A DNA stretch of 64,000 nt from Halichoerus grypus (taxonomy: Eukaryota; Chordata; Mammalia; Carnivora; Phocidae), in NCBI RefSeq assembly GCF_964656455.1, contig NC_135722.1:47314628-47378627 (forward strand), given 5' to 3'. The position numbers were made by a program, and so were the translations under genes. Under the pieces are notes generated by a model. The model had not been told where the DNA came from, did no database searches, and worked only from the letters and a program-made list of their open reading frames with translations. This document shows positions 34,076 to 46,545 of the stretch, piece after piece (within the stretch, counting starts at the first letter, position 1; each line of letters begins with the position of its first letter).

Positions 34076-34865
34076 CCTTGGCGAAGGTCCTAATAGCAAC
34101 GTAAGCCGCGGGCAGGCACAGTTGTCTTTGTCAACAAACAAATCCATAGAAACCGAGCCATAAAGAACCCCCCCTGAAATCGGCAGTAACAATGATGTAT
34201 CTGTCTTTTGATCACCCTATGGTGGCCACACCACGAAGATGAAGCCTGACCAAACAGTGGGATGGTCGGGAAAGGGCCTGCCTTGTTTTATACGTGCCTC
34301 ATCTGTCATCCCTGAGCAAACTGAAAAAGGCCCTTTGCCACCTGACAACTCAGGCAGGGCATGTTTGGGATGGGAACCCGTCCCTGCCTGGGGGATGGGC
34401 AAGAGGCCCCCACGGAGTTACTGTGGGCCTCTTCTTGACCCTGGCAGACCAGGGCGGGTGGAGATGGCTGCCGCCTTGCCCTGCCCAAGGAGTTGTGGGA
34501 TGCGTACCTAGCCTTCCCCAGGTCTGTGTCCAGACCCCTGCTGGAGCGAGGGCCAGTGTGAATGAGGGCCCCCCTCTGCCCCTGGAGTGGAGGGAGGCGG
34601 CCAAGGGGCAGCACCTGAGGTACTGGGGGTAGGAGCAGGCTGAGAACTCATCCCAGGAGGTTTGGAAGCGGGACTGTACTCCAAGCCCTTGGCCATGCTC
34701 CATTGTCCTTGGACTTCACTACAAAATACAACTTCAAAGATAAGATTCTAAGAAATTTAAGAGAGCAACAATGGAGCATTAAACCCTCAGCCCGGGGCCC
34801 TTCTGAGCATCGGCCACCACATCCAGGCCACAGCCCTCTCTGTTCAACAACTGGGTCCCACAGAT
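34076..34865. other. GC-rich single-copy DNA
   Basis: Nothing recognised. Confidence 0.5.
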
Positions 34866-34869
34866 CCAC

Positions 34870-35475
34870 ACCCAAATGCCTCCTCTTCACCAGGACCCAC
34901 CTGGTCATCTCCCCCTTGACTGGTTGGAAGAGCCTCCATTCACCTTCAGGAGGAAGCATTGCTTATTGCCCTCTGTGGCAAGAGCCAGCTTCCTCCCGGG
35001 CCTTGTCTGCCACCTCCTGTCCCCCGCGCCCTGGCCCCAGCTGTGCCAGTCACACACACATTCGGCTGTCCCTTTTTGCCTATCCTCTGCCTGTTCTGAC
35101 ATTTGCTCAGTGTCCTTCCCCGGTGCCACTTGTAAGCTCCTATTCAAATCCTACGAGTTCATCCGGTTGTCACCAGCCTCTTGAAGTCTTTCCTGGTCTC
35201 CAGCAAGAGGAAAGGTTTCTTTTCTTTCCTATCACTGTGCCTTATTCTGCTATAATCTATTATTACACTTACTAGGTTTGTCCCCTCATTTGTTCAATAT
35301 CTATTTATTGAGCACCTATTATGTTCAATTACAGCCTGGCTGATACTCTCTTAATCTGACTCTCTCCCTTGAGGGATAAGCAGCCCCCACAGGTCAATGT
35401 CCTGAGTTCTACTCGTCTTTGTATATTCAGATCCTGGAAGCAACTAATAAATACTTGTTGAGTTAAAGAAGGAAG
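34870..35475 (+). repeat. L2 LINE 3' region
   Basis: Pyrimidine-rich L2 phrases ('agcctcttgaagtctttcct' + 'ggtctcc', 'atcactgtgccttattctgc'), ending 'gcaactaataaatacttgtt'. Its centre (35285-35330) has 'tctatttattgagcacctat', which reads as a reversed MIR/L2 3' end inserted or inverted there. The 190-codon frame at 34703-35275 is not a gene. Confidence 0.55.
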
Positions 35476-36620
35476 GAGGGAAAGGAAAGGACGGGGTAGA
35501 ATGGATTGGGCGTGTGGGGGGGAGAGGAGCGAGACTGGCATTCACTCCAATGTTGACCGAGGTGGGAGAAGGATAGTTTGGACTCGGTAAGGTTAGGGCC
35601 CCGAGCACTAGAGCTGCAGAGTGAGAAAATTTCAGACTTGGGGGAGGGAGCATTTTTTTTACCAATTACTCCCCTGCCCTATTCCCACCAATGAATCCTT
35701 CAAAGCCAACAAAGAACCAAAGGTCCTCTCTCTCCACATTGCTTCCAAAGTTCTTTGGCCTTGAGAAATTCTCAGGAAATGGGATGGGATATTTGGTTGT
35801 ATCTTTGAGGGCTGTGTACCTAGTTTCTGATTATAACAGTCCATTCTGTGGTTTTAGGAAACATTATACAAAATATGCACACCTGTGCCCCGTCCACACA
35901 TACTCGTGTGTCTCACACCTGGGCACACACACACCACCCAAATATGCACTTATGCACACACATGGGGGTGGGGCAAGGGGTAGGGCAGCTGCCATTACAG
36001 TCACCACCCCGAGTGACAGCTCCCTCCTGCTCCTGCTGGTGCCCTGTCCGCCCTGACCCCACCTGACCATACCCTGTTCCCACTGGGATCCCCTGCACTT
36101 GATACGTCCATTCCCCGATCCTCCAACGTCACCCCTTGTCTTCATCTGATCCCGACCTTACCTTGCACACCCAGCGACCCCACCTTGACCTCATCCAATT
36201 CTGATTTTGTTCTGAGGTCATGGCCAAGACCCTTGCACGGCCCCTGCAGAGGGGGGCATCTTCCGCGCAGGCCTCTCTCTCGGTGAACCGCACTGTAGGG
36301 AATCATGCGAGAAGCAGGCCTGGCCCCACTTAGACGTCCTTCCCCAGCTCTACTAAGCATGATCACCTTTTCCTCAGCTGCCTCAAATTGTTTGGGAAAG
36401 GAGGCAGGATATAAGGTAACTGCATATACTCCAGTCTCCCCAGTGGTTACCAATAAAGAATCTTGTTGAAGTCTGCCTTCCCCCCTGGCTCCCCTCCCAA
36501 GGCATCTGGAACCCCTCCCCTTCCTGCTATGTCTCTGTGGGCCACATGACTGACCAAGCTTCCCATCTTCTCTGATCCTACCACCCCCTACTTTCTTCCT
36601 ACCTCTCCGGCTGCTCCTCT
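35476..36620. other. Single-copy DNA with a CA-rich patch
   Basis: Impure CA/ACAC words occur at 35870-35965. Nothing else was recognised. Confidence 0.45.
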
Positions 36621-36624
36621 TCAC

Positions 36625-37430
36625 TCCATTCTTTCTCCCCTTCCTCCACTGGCCTCCTGAATGTTGGTGTTGCCCAGGGACTTGAGCCAGTCCTCTTTCT
36701 CTCCCTGAACATACCTCCTTCTAGTCCAGCCGGGGCTTGGCTTTCTTCCGCTGTTGAACTCTACACCGAGCCTCCAGCCCTGAGCTGTCTCCTGAACCCC
36801 GTAGCCAGCAGATTCCAGCCGTCTTCCCTTGGGTGTCCCAGGTTCAAAGTGGAGCCCATCACTTTCCTCCCACCCACCCCTGCTGGCCCAGACTGTCCTT
36901 CCTCCCGGAATTAGCATCCCGGTGAATGCCCCTACCCTCACACAATTGTCTGGGAATTCTCCAGAAACCTGGCAACCTGCTAGGACCTCCACTTCTCTCT
37001 TTTTCTCTTCCCTCAAACTCAGCACTCACCAAAGCCTATTAATTTTACCTCTTTGACGCCTCTTGAATCTGGTCCCCCTTCTCCGCCACCATCACCACCC
37101 TAGCCAGCCTCTCTCACTTCTTATGTGAACGACTGGAAGCGTTTCCTGTCTCTACTCCATATTCCTTCATTCCAGAGCAACCTTTCTAAGAAATCAAATC
37201 ATGTCCTCTAACTGCCTGAAACCTTCAGTGGTTTCTCCACTGCCAACAAAGTAAAGCACACCATCCTTACCAGACATCCCAGGCCCTTCACGATCTCGCT
37301 GCTGCCCATTGTCTCTTCTTCCCCCGCCTCCCCTGCCTCCCCCCACCTGCAGCTCTGCCCCATCACCCCACTCCTCAGTGCCCAGCCACCTGCCACAGCC
37401 CACCACTTCATGCCTCTAACATATTATGGT
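36625..37430 (+). repeat. L2 LINE, about 800 bp, sense
   Basis: 'atgttggtgttgcccaggga', 'ctcctgaaccccgtagccag', 'agagcaacctttctaagaaa', 'tcaaatcatgtcctctaact', 'ctgaaaccttcagtggtttc' and 'aaagtaaagcacaccatcct' follow the L2 3' half in order. No intact coding frame remains. Confidence 0.75.
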
Positions 37431-37504
37431 CAGATGCAGGTCCAGAGGGTTTTATGTACCAGCAAACTTGGGATGAGGGAGGGCGGAAGGGCCTCTGGTA
37501 TGTA

Positions 37505-37925
37505 CTATGGGTTCGCTCAGCACTCATTCAGTGAGCCTCTTCTGTTCCAGGCACCGGGGAGAAATGGGTGAGAGTCCAAGAGCTGTGCACCAAAGGAGCT
37601 TGCTGTCCCCTGGGGTAAACCCAGAGGGGGCGGGCAAGTACAGAATAAAGAAGAGCGATTGAAGATGTTACATCAGAGTGTGATGACATCCTGACATGCT
37701 TTAGATGCAGGGTGTTGAATGCAGTGGAGTGGGCGAGAGTGGATTTGGGGAAGCAGGTCTGGAGCTATTATGATGGTCCAGGCTCTGAGAAATCACTGTG
37801 CCTGGATGGGAGAGGAGGCAGTGGGAATAGAGGGATGTTCAGAAAGGGGAATGGGCAGAACTGTACGACTAATTTGCTACGGGGTGCGAGAGGCCTCTAG
37901 AATGACCTCACGGTTTCTGCCCCAG
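37505..37925 (-). repeat. L2 LINE, antisense
   Basis: 'cactcattcagtgagcctct', 'ttctgttccaggcaccgggg', 'gctattatgatggtccaggc' and 'gagaggaggcagtgggaata' are reversed L2 phrases. It faces the sense copy at 36625-37430. Confidence 0.6.
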
Positions 37926-38034
37926 GCAAGGAGGGGATGGTGGTACCATCCATGAAGTAAAAACAGAGGGCAGAGGGAACAGATGTGAGCCCCAGCCCTC
38001 CCCTAGGCCCTTGGTTTTTATCGTTGTTATTGTT

Positions 38035-38300
38035 GTTGTTTGAGTTAACAATTATGAGCTTTACAGTAGCCAAGCAGGTGCTAAGTGATTTACCTGCTTT
38101 ATGTGATGCTATTCTCAAAATTCTCGTCTCCCTTGAGGAGATGACTATTATCCCCATTCTGCAGATGGGGCTACTGAGGCTCAAGGAAGTTCAATAATTT
38201 GCTTACACTTACATAGTGGCAAATGAAGGAGCCAGGATGCCAGGCCAGGCCTGCCTGACTCCAAACACCTCTCTTGTAACAGTAGTATTCTATCACCTCC
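38035..38300 (-). repeat. MIR, antisense
   Basis: 'attatccccattctgcagat', 'ggggctactgaggctcaagg' and 'atttgcttacacttacatag' follow the reversed MIR order. A short GTT tract precedes it. Confidence 0.8.
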
Positions 38301-40200
38301 CCAGATGGTAACCCCTTCCTGGGGGTGTGAGGCTCTATGGGGCTGCCCTAGCCTCATATCCAGGGCTACTCTTGGGAGTTTCTGCCTCCATTCCCTGCTT
38401 CATGCTCATGGGTGGAGCTTGCTCTTCCTCCCCGTGGCTCTGGATTCCTATAGTGCCTGGGGGTAGCAGTGGGGGGTGGGGGTAGGGGTCCAGAGCTGGG
38501 GCAACAGCCTGGCCTGTGGGCAGTGGTCTCACTTCTGCTCACATACATCAGAGCCAAGAGCTGTGCCCTCCGAGGCCTCTTCTGCCCCTCCATGACCTGC
38601 CCTTCTACTCTGAGCTGCACAGCTAGGACAGAGGGCAAGATACTTCGTGGGGTTTGTAGAGGCTCGGTCGGGGAGCTGGCTTCTGTGGAGTGGAGCAGCA
38701 AGGCAGGCAGGGGGCGCCACAGACCCCTCCAGGGTGGTGGAGGAGCTTGTGAGGTTGTACCTGATGAGCTCCCCTGAGCAACCAAGCACTGGAAAATCAA
38801 TATCGTTTTCCACTTTCTGTGCTGGGCGACTCATTTTCATTATGTCTCATGCTTCCTCTGTGCTGCTGGGGACTGAGACGGCTCTCTGGCCATGGTCCCA
38901 GCCCTAATCTCTGTGCAGGCGGACAAGCTCAGTGAACACAGGGCTCTAGGACCTATGGTCCGTTTCACACTGCCGCGGCACCTGGGGGCCATCCCCAGGC
39001 CTGCCATCCTTAGCTACACCCCTGTACTTCTCACACACACAACACATTCGACCCTAACTCATCACCCACATTTTTCAGATAGTGGGATGTAGGACCACTG
39101 AAGCACCAACACTTAAGCATGTTAACCCTTATGGATGAAAATCTCTCCTAAATGTTCTCAAATCTCCCCTGACTTAAAAAAAAAAATAACTGTATCTTTC
39201 TCTCTTTTTATTAAAATAATAAATATCTGTTATATACAAAGTTTGGCAACTAAAGGCCATTATGAGGAAAAATTATTTTATGCAGTAGTCATTAATGAAG
39301 AAGAAAGTGCAGACAGGTGTGCAGGCATATGGGGTCTGGAAGGAATTGCAGGTATGCACCAAGAGGGGGATGTGTTTATCACCCTCAAGCATCATCTCCT
39401 CCGAGAAGGAAGGAGACTCTGATCCACAGTGCTCGGAAGTGCCTAGTCTACAGCAGGTGGAGATGTGTAGAATGAACTTGCGAACTGCTTCTGCATAAGG
39501 ATACAGCCCCTCCTAGCCAGCCTCCAGGCCCTTCTCTAGCTCCCATTCAATAGAGATTCAGGAAAGGAAACAAAGGGCTCAGTAAAATACACATCTCGAC
39601 TCTTACTTTGAAGAGAGGTCCCACACTCTTAGCTAGTCTTTTTTATCTTCTTTCAGGAAGAATTCATAAAGTTTGGTTATGTAGTCCTCGTGCTCCAAAG
39701 TTGATTTCCGGGCCTCCAGGCTCACCAGCAATTCAGAGCAGCACGAGGAAGTGAGGACGCCCTGGACAGACACCCCGGAGGCTGGCGGCACCGCGCGCAC
39801 CCAGCTGCCCGGCTCAGAAGCCCCAGCACTGGGTGATCGGAGCAGGGACTAAGAGCCCTGCAGCTTCTACAGCCTCAGAGTGCATCCGTACATCACACCC
39901 GCAAACGTAACCAGGACGTGGGCCATCTCAGGATGAAATCCTGTCTAGGATTTCTTTAGGAAGGCATGGGAGGCATATGGTATTTGTGTTTTATTCCGTC
40001 CTTCTGCGCAGCCCCCGCCCCAGGCATCCCTCACTCTGCTCTACAGGCCCACACTCAACTATTTGGAAGATGAGAGCGGACAGAACGCCCTTGTGTCATC
40101 TCCAGTGAGGGATGATGTGGTGCTCCCCTGTCCCTTGCGCCCTCCACCCTTTATTTAGCTCTTTCCCACCCAGCCTCGCTCCCCAGTAGGGTGGATTCTG
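38301..40200. other. Single-copy DNA
   Basis: No gene seen. There is an AT-rich stretch at 39170-39300 with an A run, a CTCF-like site at 38704-38719 and G-rich DNA near 38460-38490. Confidence 0.45.
38704..38719 (+). promoter_or_regulatory. Candidate CTCF site
   Basis: 'caggcagggggcgcca' is a good core match (AGGGGGCGC). It contains a CpG, so binding could be methylation-sensitive. Motif match only. Confidence 0.42.
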
Positions 40201-40480
40201 GTGCGCCCGGAGCAAGATCAGCCTCTGCAACAATGATTAATTGACCCTAGCAGTTTAAGAATGCTTATTTGCACACAGTTATGAAGTGTCACAATATGTC
40301 TTAAATGCAAGCGGCTTCCATTAGAAGCGGAACGGCAGAGTGGGAAGCGCGAGCAATATTTCCTTAAAAGTTCATCGTAGGCAACGGGGTAGCGTGCGGA
40401 GCTAAACAAATCCAGGCAATAATGGAAATGTAGCATGAAATTACTTCTGTAAACAACAACCATTCATTATTTGAACATTT
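40201..40480. promoter_or_regulatory. Candidate conserved regulatory element
   Basis: Repeat-free block with 'caacaatgattaattgaccc', 'aagaatgcttatttgcacac', 'gagcaatatttccttaaaag' and 'attcattatttgaacatttt', with scattered CpGs. Function inferred. Confidence 0.42.
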
Positions 40481-40679
40481 TTCATAAGCGAGCAGGCAGG
40501 GAGAGGGGCAGGGGCTGTGGGTGGGAGGGGAGGGGGCTGCAGCGGGTAGGACCCGGACACCCACTGGAGTTTCTGGGTGGAGCTTTCTTGGGGCTCCCTG
40601 TGCCCATCTGTCTTCAGAAAAATGCAAGGCGAGGCTCCACTCTGCCCAGCACCTGCCGTCAGTTTCCCTTTCTTCATTA

Positions 40680-41060
40680 AGCGAGATTGGCGCAGGCAGA
40701 GGGAATGTATGATTTAAGGAGGAAAGAGAGGCTCACTACTTAATGTTAATTTGGTGGAGTGTATAACCCCGGAGAGAAATGTAAATAGCAGCCTGCAATA
40801 ACATGACAGCCCACTAATCATATTTACAAACGATATTAAATCTGTCCGCACACAGGCCTGCCTGCGGATTGGCCCGGCCGTAATTGTCATTGTAACCAGC
40901 GCCGGCTTATGGGAGGATTTAACTGCAGTGATATAAGGTGAGTTGCGGGCTTATTATGACTTTATTATTACCCGGTTTATGTTTATTAAAACAATTTGTC
41001 ATGCAGAGCAGGAATGGAGGAATGGGAGCATTAAATCGTGCCGTACTCAACCTGGAGCGA
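40680..41060. promoter_or_regulatory. Candidate conserved regulatory element
   Basis: A strong-looking element: 'tacttaatgttaatttggtg', 'cactaatcatatttacaaac', 'gcccggccgtaattgtcatt', 'cttattatgactttattatt' and 'tttatgtttattaaaacaat'. It mixes homeodomain and forkhead-like words with retained CpGs and has no repeat trace. With 40201-40480 it forms an approximately 850-base pair of elements. Confidence 0.45.
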
Positions 41061-43845
41061 TGACTCCAGGGATGAATGGCAGCAGGCCCCGAGGCTCCGC
41101 TCGGAAGCCTCTGGAGCTGGGACCCAGAGGCACCAGCCACCTGGAGCCCTGGCCTGGCCAAGGAAGACCGCTCTGCCAAAACCTCAGGGCCAGGCGACAC
41201 AGAGCCAGAGTCTTTTCTGTGGCTGTAACGGCCTTTCAAAGAGGAGTCAGCTCAAGACAGCCACAGGAAGAAGGATGGCCGGGGTGATGGCTGTGTTCCT
41301 GCAGGAGTGACCACAGGGGCCCCAGCGAGGGCTCCCCTTGCCGGCAGGAGCAGAGCCGCGCCTGCCGAGGCTGCGCCGAGACAGCCTGCAGAGACTCAGC
41401 ACAAAAGGTCTTGGAAGAAGTTTAATAAAAGCTGCTTTATTTTCTCTGGGGGTCCTTATTGGTTATTATCAAATTTATTTCATCCCCAATCTTTGTTCTT
41501 TGGCAAGACAGAGAAAAGGGAGGGTAGATGGGTCTGAGAGGAACAGGTCCACAAGACTAGTAAATAACACTCCCTTTCCCCAATCCAATTACCCAAGGAA
41601 GAGAGGCGCTGGGAGGTGGGAGGAACGAGGTAGCAGCTCCCCACGTTAACTGGGGCTGAAGCTTGGTGTGCACAACATAAAAGTGACAGGCACCAGTTTC
41701 TGCTGCCAATCGCAGGAAAGACCGTACATGCAGGGGTGGACCTGTTCACACACTAGAGCTGGGGCTGTGACCGTTACAAAAGCTTCACAAATGTGACCCT
41801 TGGTCAGAGTGACCTGAAGAGGAAAGAGCCGAACAGTGGCAAGGACAGCCCTCATGGACCAAGTAGCTGCATTTTCAGGGTCTCCACTGGCCTTTATAGT
41901 GCCTGTGTGTGTATTAAAATGAGAAAAAAGCTTCCCCTTCCTCCAGGCAGGGGTGGGCATACAGGGCCCACGGTCTGGTAAGCAGAGCAAAGTCGGGACT
42001 CCAACTCTCATTTGTCCCCTTAATCCTTGTGCAGTGAACAACCTACACAACTGTACATGATGGCCCTACCTGCCCCCCTGCCAGCAGCCTTGTGGCCTAC
42101 AATGCCATTATTTAGTAACTCACTATCTATACAATGTCTCCAAAGCCATTAATGTCCTGGACAGTCAAGCAGGAAGAGTCTCAGAGGGGGTAATGGACAG
42201 CAAGAAAGGATGTTCCCATCATTACTATCTGCCAGGATACCCACAGGTCTTAGGCCTTCTTGTAGGTGAGGGCAGGCAGAAGAGACAAACTGTTCAGGCT
42301 TCTTTCTGGGCTCCTGAGCAGTGCTGTCATGGGATGTGATAGAAGGTGCTTCCAGCAGGAGGTGCTCTGGGGACATGGTGCCGCCTTTCAGGCTCTATTC
42401 CCCAGGGGCATGGGATACCTGGGCCCCAGGGGTACAGCACCAGGCGGCTGCCTCAAGTGCAGAGTGTCTCTGAAAGGGTTACCGCATCCCTCTTCTCCCT
42501 CTGTTCCTGTCTGGCCAAAAGAGCCATCTTGGCGATCCTGAGTCTGGACATTAGGGCTCTGGAGATGACTTCTTCAACCAGAATTCAGCCTTCATTCTGG
42601 GCGTCCTCTAGGCAGGTGGGCTCCCGGCCTCTGCTCACACACCTCCGGTGGCTGGGAGTTCAGTCCATCCTAAGGTGGCCTCTCTGGCTTCTGGAAGCTT
42701 TTCCGAGGACACCACCTTCCACTAGAGGACTCTGAAAATGAGGCTCATCCCCTGCGTCCCCTGCACCTGCTCCTCTTCTGGCTCTGTAGCACCCCTGCAG
42801 CAGGACTTTTGGGCCCCCTCCCTGTTGAAGTCCTGCCTCCTGGTGCTCTGGGGCCCGCCAGAGCCCCTGTTGGAGTGTGGGTCCCAGTGGACGGTGTCCC
42901 CGGATTGTCCTCTCCTGCGGGTGCAGCCCAGACGGGGGCTGCGTTGGGCCCTCCCCACCAAGGCCTGGCGCTGGGGTGGCTGTGGGGGATGCCTGCTAAT
43001 TGTGGACCCAACTCCCCAGGCCTGCGGATGCCTGTGGGCCTTGGGTTCCCTTTGTCTCACTTAAGAAAGGAGTCACCAAGCAGTGGCTTGGAGGAGGAAT
43101 AATAAGCCTTTATTGCAGCTGCCCTTCTCCATAAATGCTCAACCTGCTGGCCAGTGGGAGAGGCCGAGTGGTAAATTAAAAGTCTCTAAACTTTCTTTAT
43201 GTCTCCTTGGACACTCCAGCGACTTTAACACTAAATAGGCTGGCCTGGCTCAGAGACAAAGAGGCAGGCTGAGGTTAAGAAGGATCGGCCGGTGTGGTCC
43301 TTTCCCGGCCAATGGATGATGGTTGGGTGGAGTGGGCGTGAGTCTGGGGGGGAGGGTGCTCTGAGGCCCAAGAGGGCCTCTTGGGGCAGGACCCTGCTTC
43401 CTGACAGTCTTCACTGCTGTGGATGGTAGACACTGAATCCCCACCAGCCGCCTCTGAGGTCCATCCTCATGGAAAGACCCCAGAGGGTCTTAGCTCCCCA
43501 TCTACCCCCTCCATCCTCATCGTGTCCTGAGGCTGGTATACCCCTAGAAGAAGTTGGGTGGGCTGGTTTCTGTTCTGCCACAGGGGAGGCCCCCCAGAGC
43601 TCCCACCAAAAACTTGGGCTCAGAGCCTCTGAGCTCTGACACAGGCTGAGTAAAGAGGAGACAGGGACAGTCCCTGTTAACACCGGTAATCCCCACATTA
43701 TTCACTTTCTTCACTCCCCAGATTGCCAGGGTTTCCTCCTATGTACCAGCACGGTGCTGGTCATGCCAACTTTCCAGTAATAGCTCAGTCATAGGCACCA
43801 CGGGGGAGCCCCACTGGCCCAACCAATCCATTCTTCAGCAAGCAA
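41061..43845. other. Single-copy DNA
   Basis: No repeat or exon recognised. The short segment 41400-41495 is AT-rich ('agtttaataaaagctgcttt') and could belong to the upstream regulatory block. Overlapping chance frames of up to 134 codons show no domains. Confidence 0.45.
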
Positions 43846-43889
43846 GTGCCAAGCTTTGCAGAACAGAGATTACCTTTGTGGGAGGAGGC

Positions 43890-44020
43890 ACAAAGGAGCC
43901 TTCTGGAATACTGGAACTCTAGACCTTGAGCTGGGTGATGGTTACATGGGTGTACACATGTGTAAAAAAAATCATTGAGTCGCACCCTTTGCTGTATGTA
44001 CATTTAAAATTTTGTGATAA
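43890..44020 (+). repeat. L1M 3' end fragment
   Basis: 'gggtgatggttacatgggtg', 'aaaaatcattgagtcgcacc' and 'gtatgtacatttaaaatttt' match the conserved 3' end of old L1 elements. Confidence 0.75.
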
Positions 44021-44094
44021 CAGACATAGGCTCCCCCTTTAAGGGCCTCAGTTTTTGGAACTTTTGTTTTGAAGTATCATGACTCACAACGTCA

Positions 44095-44215
44095 GGGCTT
44101 CAGTTTGGACCCCAGCTCTACCACTCCCCAGCTGGATGGCCAAGGGAGCGCCTCATGCTATGTCTGAGGGTCAGTCTGTTCATCTGTAAATGGGGAGATG
44201 ATCACCTGCCTCTTT
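44095..44215 (+). repeat. MIR fragment
   Basis: 'ggaccccagctctaccactc', 'cagtctgttcatctgtaaat' and 'ggggagatgatc' are sense MIR. Confidence 0.7.
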
Positions 44216-44337
44216 CTCCCTGGCTTTCGAGCTCCATGAGAATAGAGGCTACAGAGAATGTTCCCCATAGAGAACAGGGACTCCCCTCTGTGCCTCCCTG
44301 GGCTCTACTCAAGATCCACTTTAAGAAACTGCCATTA

Positions 44338-44540
44338 GGGCGCCTGGGTGGCTCAGTCATTAAGCGTCTGCCTTCGGCTCAGGTCATGATCCTAGGGTCC
44401 TGGGATCAAGCCCCGCATCGGGCTCCCTGCTCTGCGGGAAGCCTGCTTCTCCCTCTCCCACTACCCCTGCTTGTGTTCCCTCTCTAGCTGTCTCTCTCTC
44501 TGTCAAATAAATAAATAAAATCTTTAAAAAAAAAAAAAGA
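44338..44540 (+). mobile_element. can-SINE with 12-bp target duplication
   Basis: Young-type monomer with 'gcctgcttctccctctccca' and 'tgtcaaataaataaataaaa'. The target duplication 'aagaaactgcca' lies at 44323-44334 and 44541-44552. Confidence 0.95.
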
Positions 44541-44559
44541 AAGAAACTGCCAATATAGT

Positions 44560-45780
44560 AAGACCCTCCCCCAGGTATTGGCAATGGCCGTTGGTCTGAG
44601 GGAAGCCATAGCTCCCTAGGAAACATCTTACCTTGTTTTACCAACATCCCAGTTATAATGTGGCTTTTGATGAGTCCTCACATGCCTCTAGCTGTTCTTC
44701 CATAAGGGGCTTGGGGTCGCCTCGCTCTCCCCTGGAAAGAAGGACCAGAACTGGGGTGCTGAGGCTAAGACGGGGTCTGGACCTTGGAAATTAGGAGCGG
44801 GAGTCCTTGGAGGTGTTGGGGTAGCTGGGTTTGGCTTGGAGAGGGGCCAGGGTGGGGTTTGCTCTCCTGGGCAAGGAGGGGAGGGTTGACAAGCTCTGCT
44901 GAGAGAGGAAGGCCCAGCAGTGAGGCCCTGACTCAGACTGGCTCTCTGGGAGAGAAGGGGACCTGGAGTCTCCATCAGGGATGGTGGGGAAGTGACCCCG
45001 ACCCTGCCTACTAGATTACCCCATCTCCCCGGGGCTCCCACCAGGCTAGATGTTCCAAGCTGTTTTTTGGAGGAAGGGTCCCTTCTCTCCATCACTCTAT
45101 CTGATCGTCTGCTAGGCTAGTTCTTGGCAATTTCTTGCTCTGTTTCTTTAATCCCTGATTCTTCTCAAGCGCAGAGGGAATAGGAAAAAGCTGAAGGCCT
45201 GTTGGTGGGGGAAGTGGGGGAGGGGTGAAAAGAGCTGAAGGAAGTGGTCCAGCCCTAGGCATCCAGCCTCCAGACAGGGTGGGGATAGCAAGGGCCCCTG
45301 AGGGCAGAAGCTGCCTCCTCCTTGACCTCTCCAGGACGGGCAGGGTCAGTGTGAGTGGCCTGGGGGCTGAGACTCCTGGGCTGCAGTCATTTTTATAGGC
45401 GAAGACCAGAGGCCTGGGTGCACAGCGTGAAAGGCAAAAGCCAGACAGACCATGGGGAAGAAGATACAGTCAACTCACTACAGCTCAGCAAACTCTCAGA
45501 CGCAGAGCTGGGACTCAGGTAAGACTCGGCTCATGGCTCAGACACAGTCTAGGCCAGTGTTGAGGGTCCCCGGGGCCCCAGCATGGCGGCTTCCCCACTA
45601 GAGGCTGCTGGCGGGAGGGGGGAGCAGAAGAGGGTTGTATGGATTCCGCAGGCCTGTGCTCCCCTCTGCGGCTTACCCCGCCACCCCCTCAGGCCTCAGA
45701 AGTCCTTCTGCTTCTAGGGAAGCCTGGGAAGGGCTGTGGCACAGGGCGGGCTCTGCAGAACAGAGTCCGTGTGGAGTCTG
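44560..45780. other. GC-rich single-copy DNA
   Basis: Nothing recognised. Confidence 0.5.
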
Positions 45781-46075
45781 CAACTTCTTAGAGGAAAAAA
45801 CCTATTGAGAAGCTCAAATCACGGCAGTAATTAGGCCACTTATTTTGCAAAAGTCCAAATTAAATGGAAAATTTGGTGCTAATGAAAATGTTTCATTTTC
45901 CCCTTTTATTAAATCTAGCTCTGTGCCTTCCAAGAGTTTGGGAATAGCCAGCCCCCGGTGGCTTTCTCCCAACCAGTTCATATTCTCCGATTGTAGAGTT
46001 GCTGAGACAGAACACACTCCCAGGGCCTCCAGTTACTGGCTCAATTGAAAAATGTCCTTCATAAGGTAGCAGCAT
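45781..46075. promoter_or_regulatory. Candidate conserved regulatory element
   Basis: AT-rich repeat-free block: 'cggcagtaattaggccactt', 'ccaaattaaatggaaaattt', 'ggtgctaatgaaaatgtttc' and 'cttttattaaatctagc'. Role inferred. Confidence 0.4.
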
Positions 46076-46359
46076 TAACCCACTCCCAGCCACCCACTCC
46101 TCCAACACCACCCCTCCCAGCCCCCACCACGATTGGCCTCCTGCTTGCCACCACCAGCTGGGCTGCGAGGGCCCCCAGGAGCCCAGGCCCAAGGGGGAGG
46201 GGCCGGTGTGCTCCTTAAAGCTGGGCTTCAGGCCTACTCCCTCTGCAGCCCAGGAAAATCTGAGCTCAGCATCTTCTCTCGAGAGCCCTGTGGCCCTACC
46301 TCTCCCGGCTGCCTGCGTCCTGACAACAGTTCTGGAAAGGGCTCCGAGGCCTGAGGCCT

Positions 46360-46545
46360 AAGATTCCAATTGGACCTGCACTTTGATCCCCAACTCACCA
46401 ACAAGAGGCCTCAGGCAACTTCATTTGCCTCTCTGGGCTTCAGTTTCCTTATCTGTAAATTGGGGGTATTGCTAATATCTGCCTCGTAGAATGCTGTGAG
46501 GGTGAATAGAGAAAAGGCATTGCCCAACACCTGACGGGTGTGGGG
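46360..46545 (+). repeat. MIR
   Basis: 'tttgcctctctgggcttcag', 'tttccttatctgtaaattgg' and 'gaatgctgtgagggtgaata' are sense MIR. Confidence 0.85.

Noticed and set aside
34703..35275. 190-codon plus-strand frame
   Set aside because: Largely overlaps diverged L2 sequence and lacks reverse-transcriptase motifs or splice context.
44384..44647. Minus-strand frame with 'FLKILFIYLTERETAREGTQ'-type peptide
   Set aside because: Standard translation of the reverse strand of a can-SINE; similar peptides come from the other SINEs.
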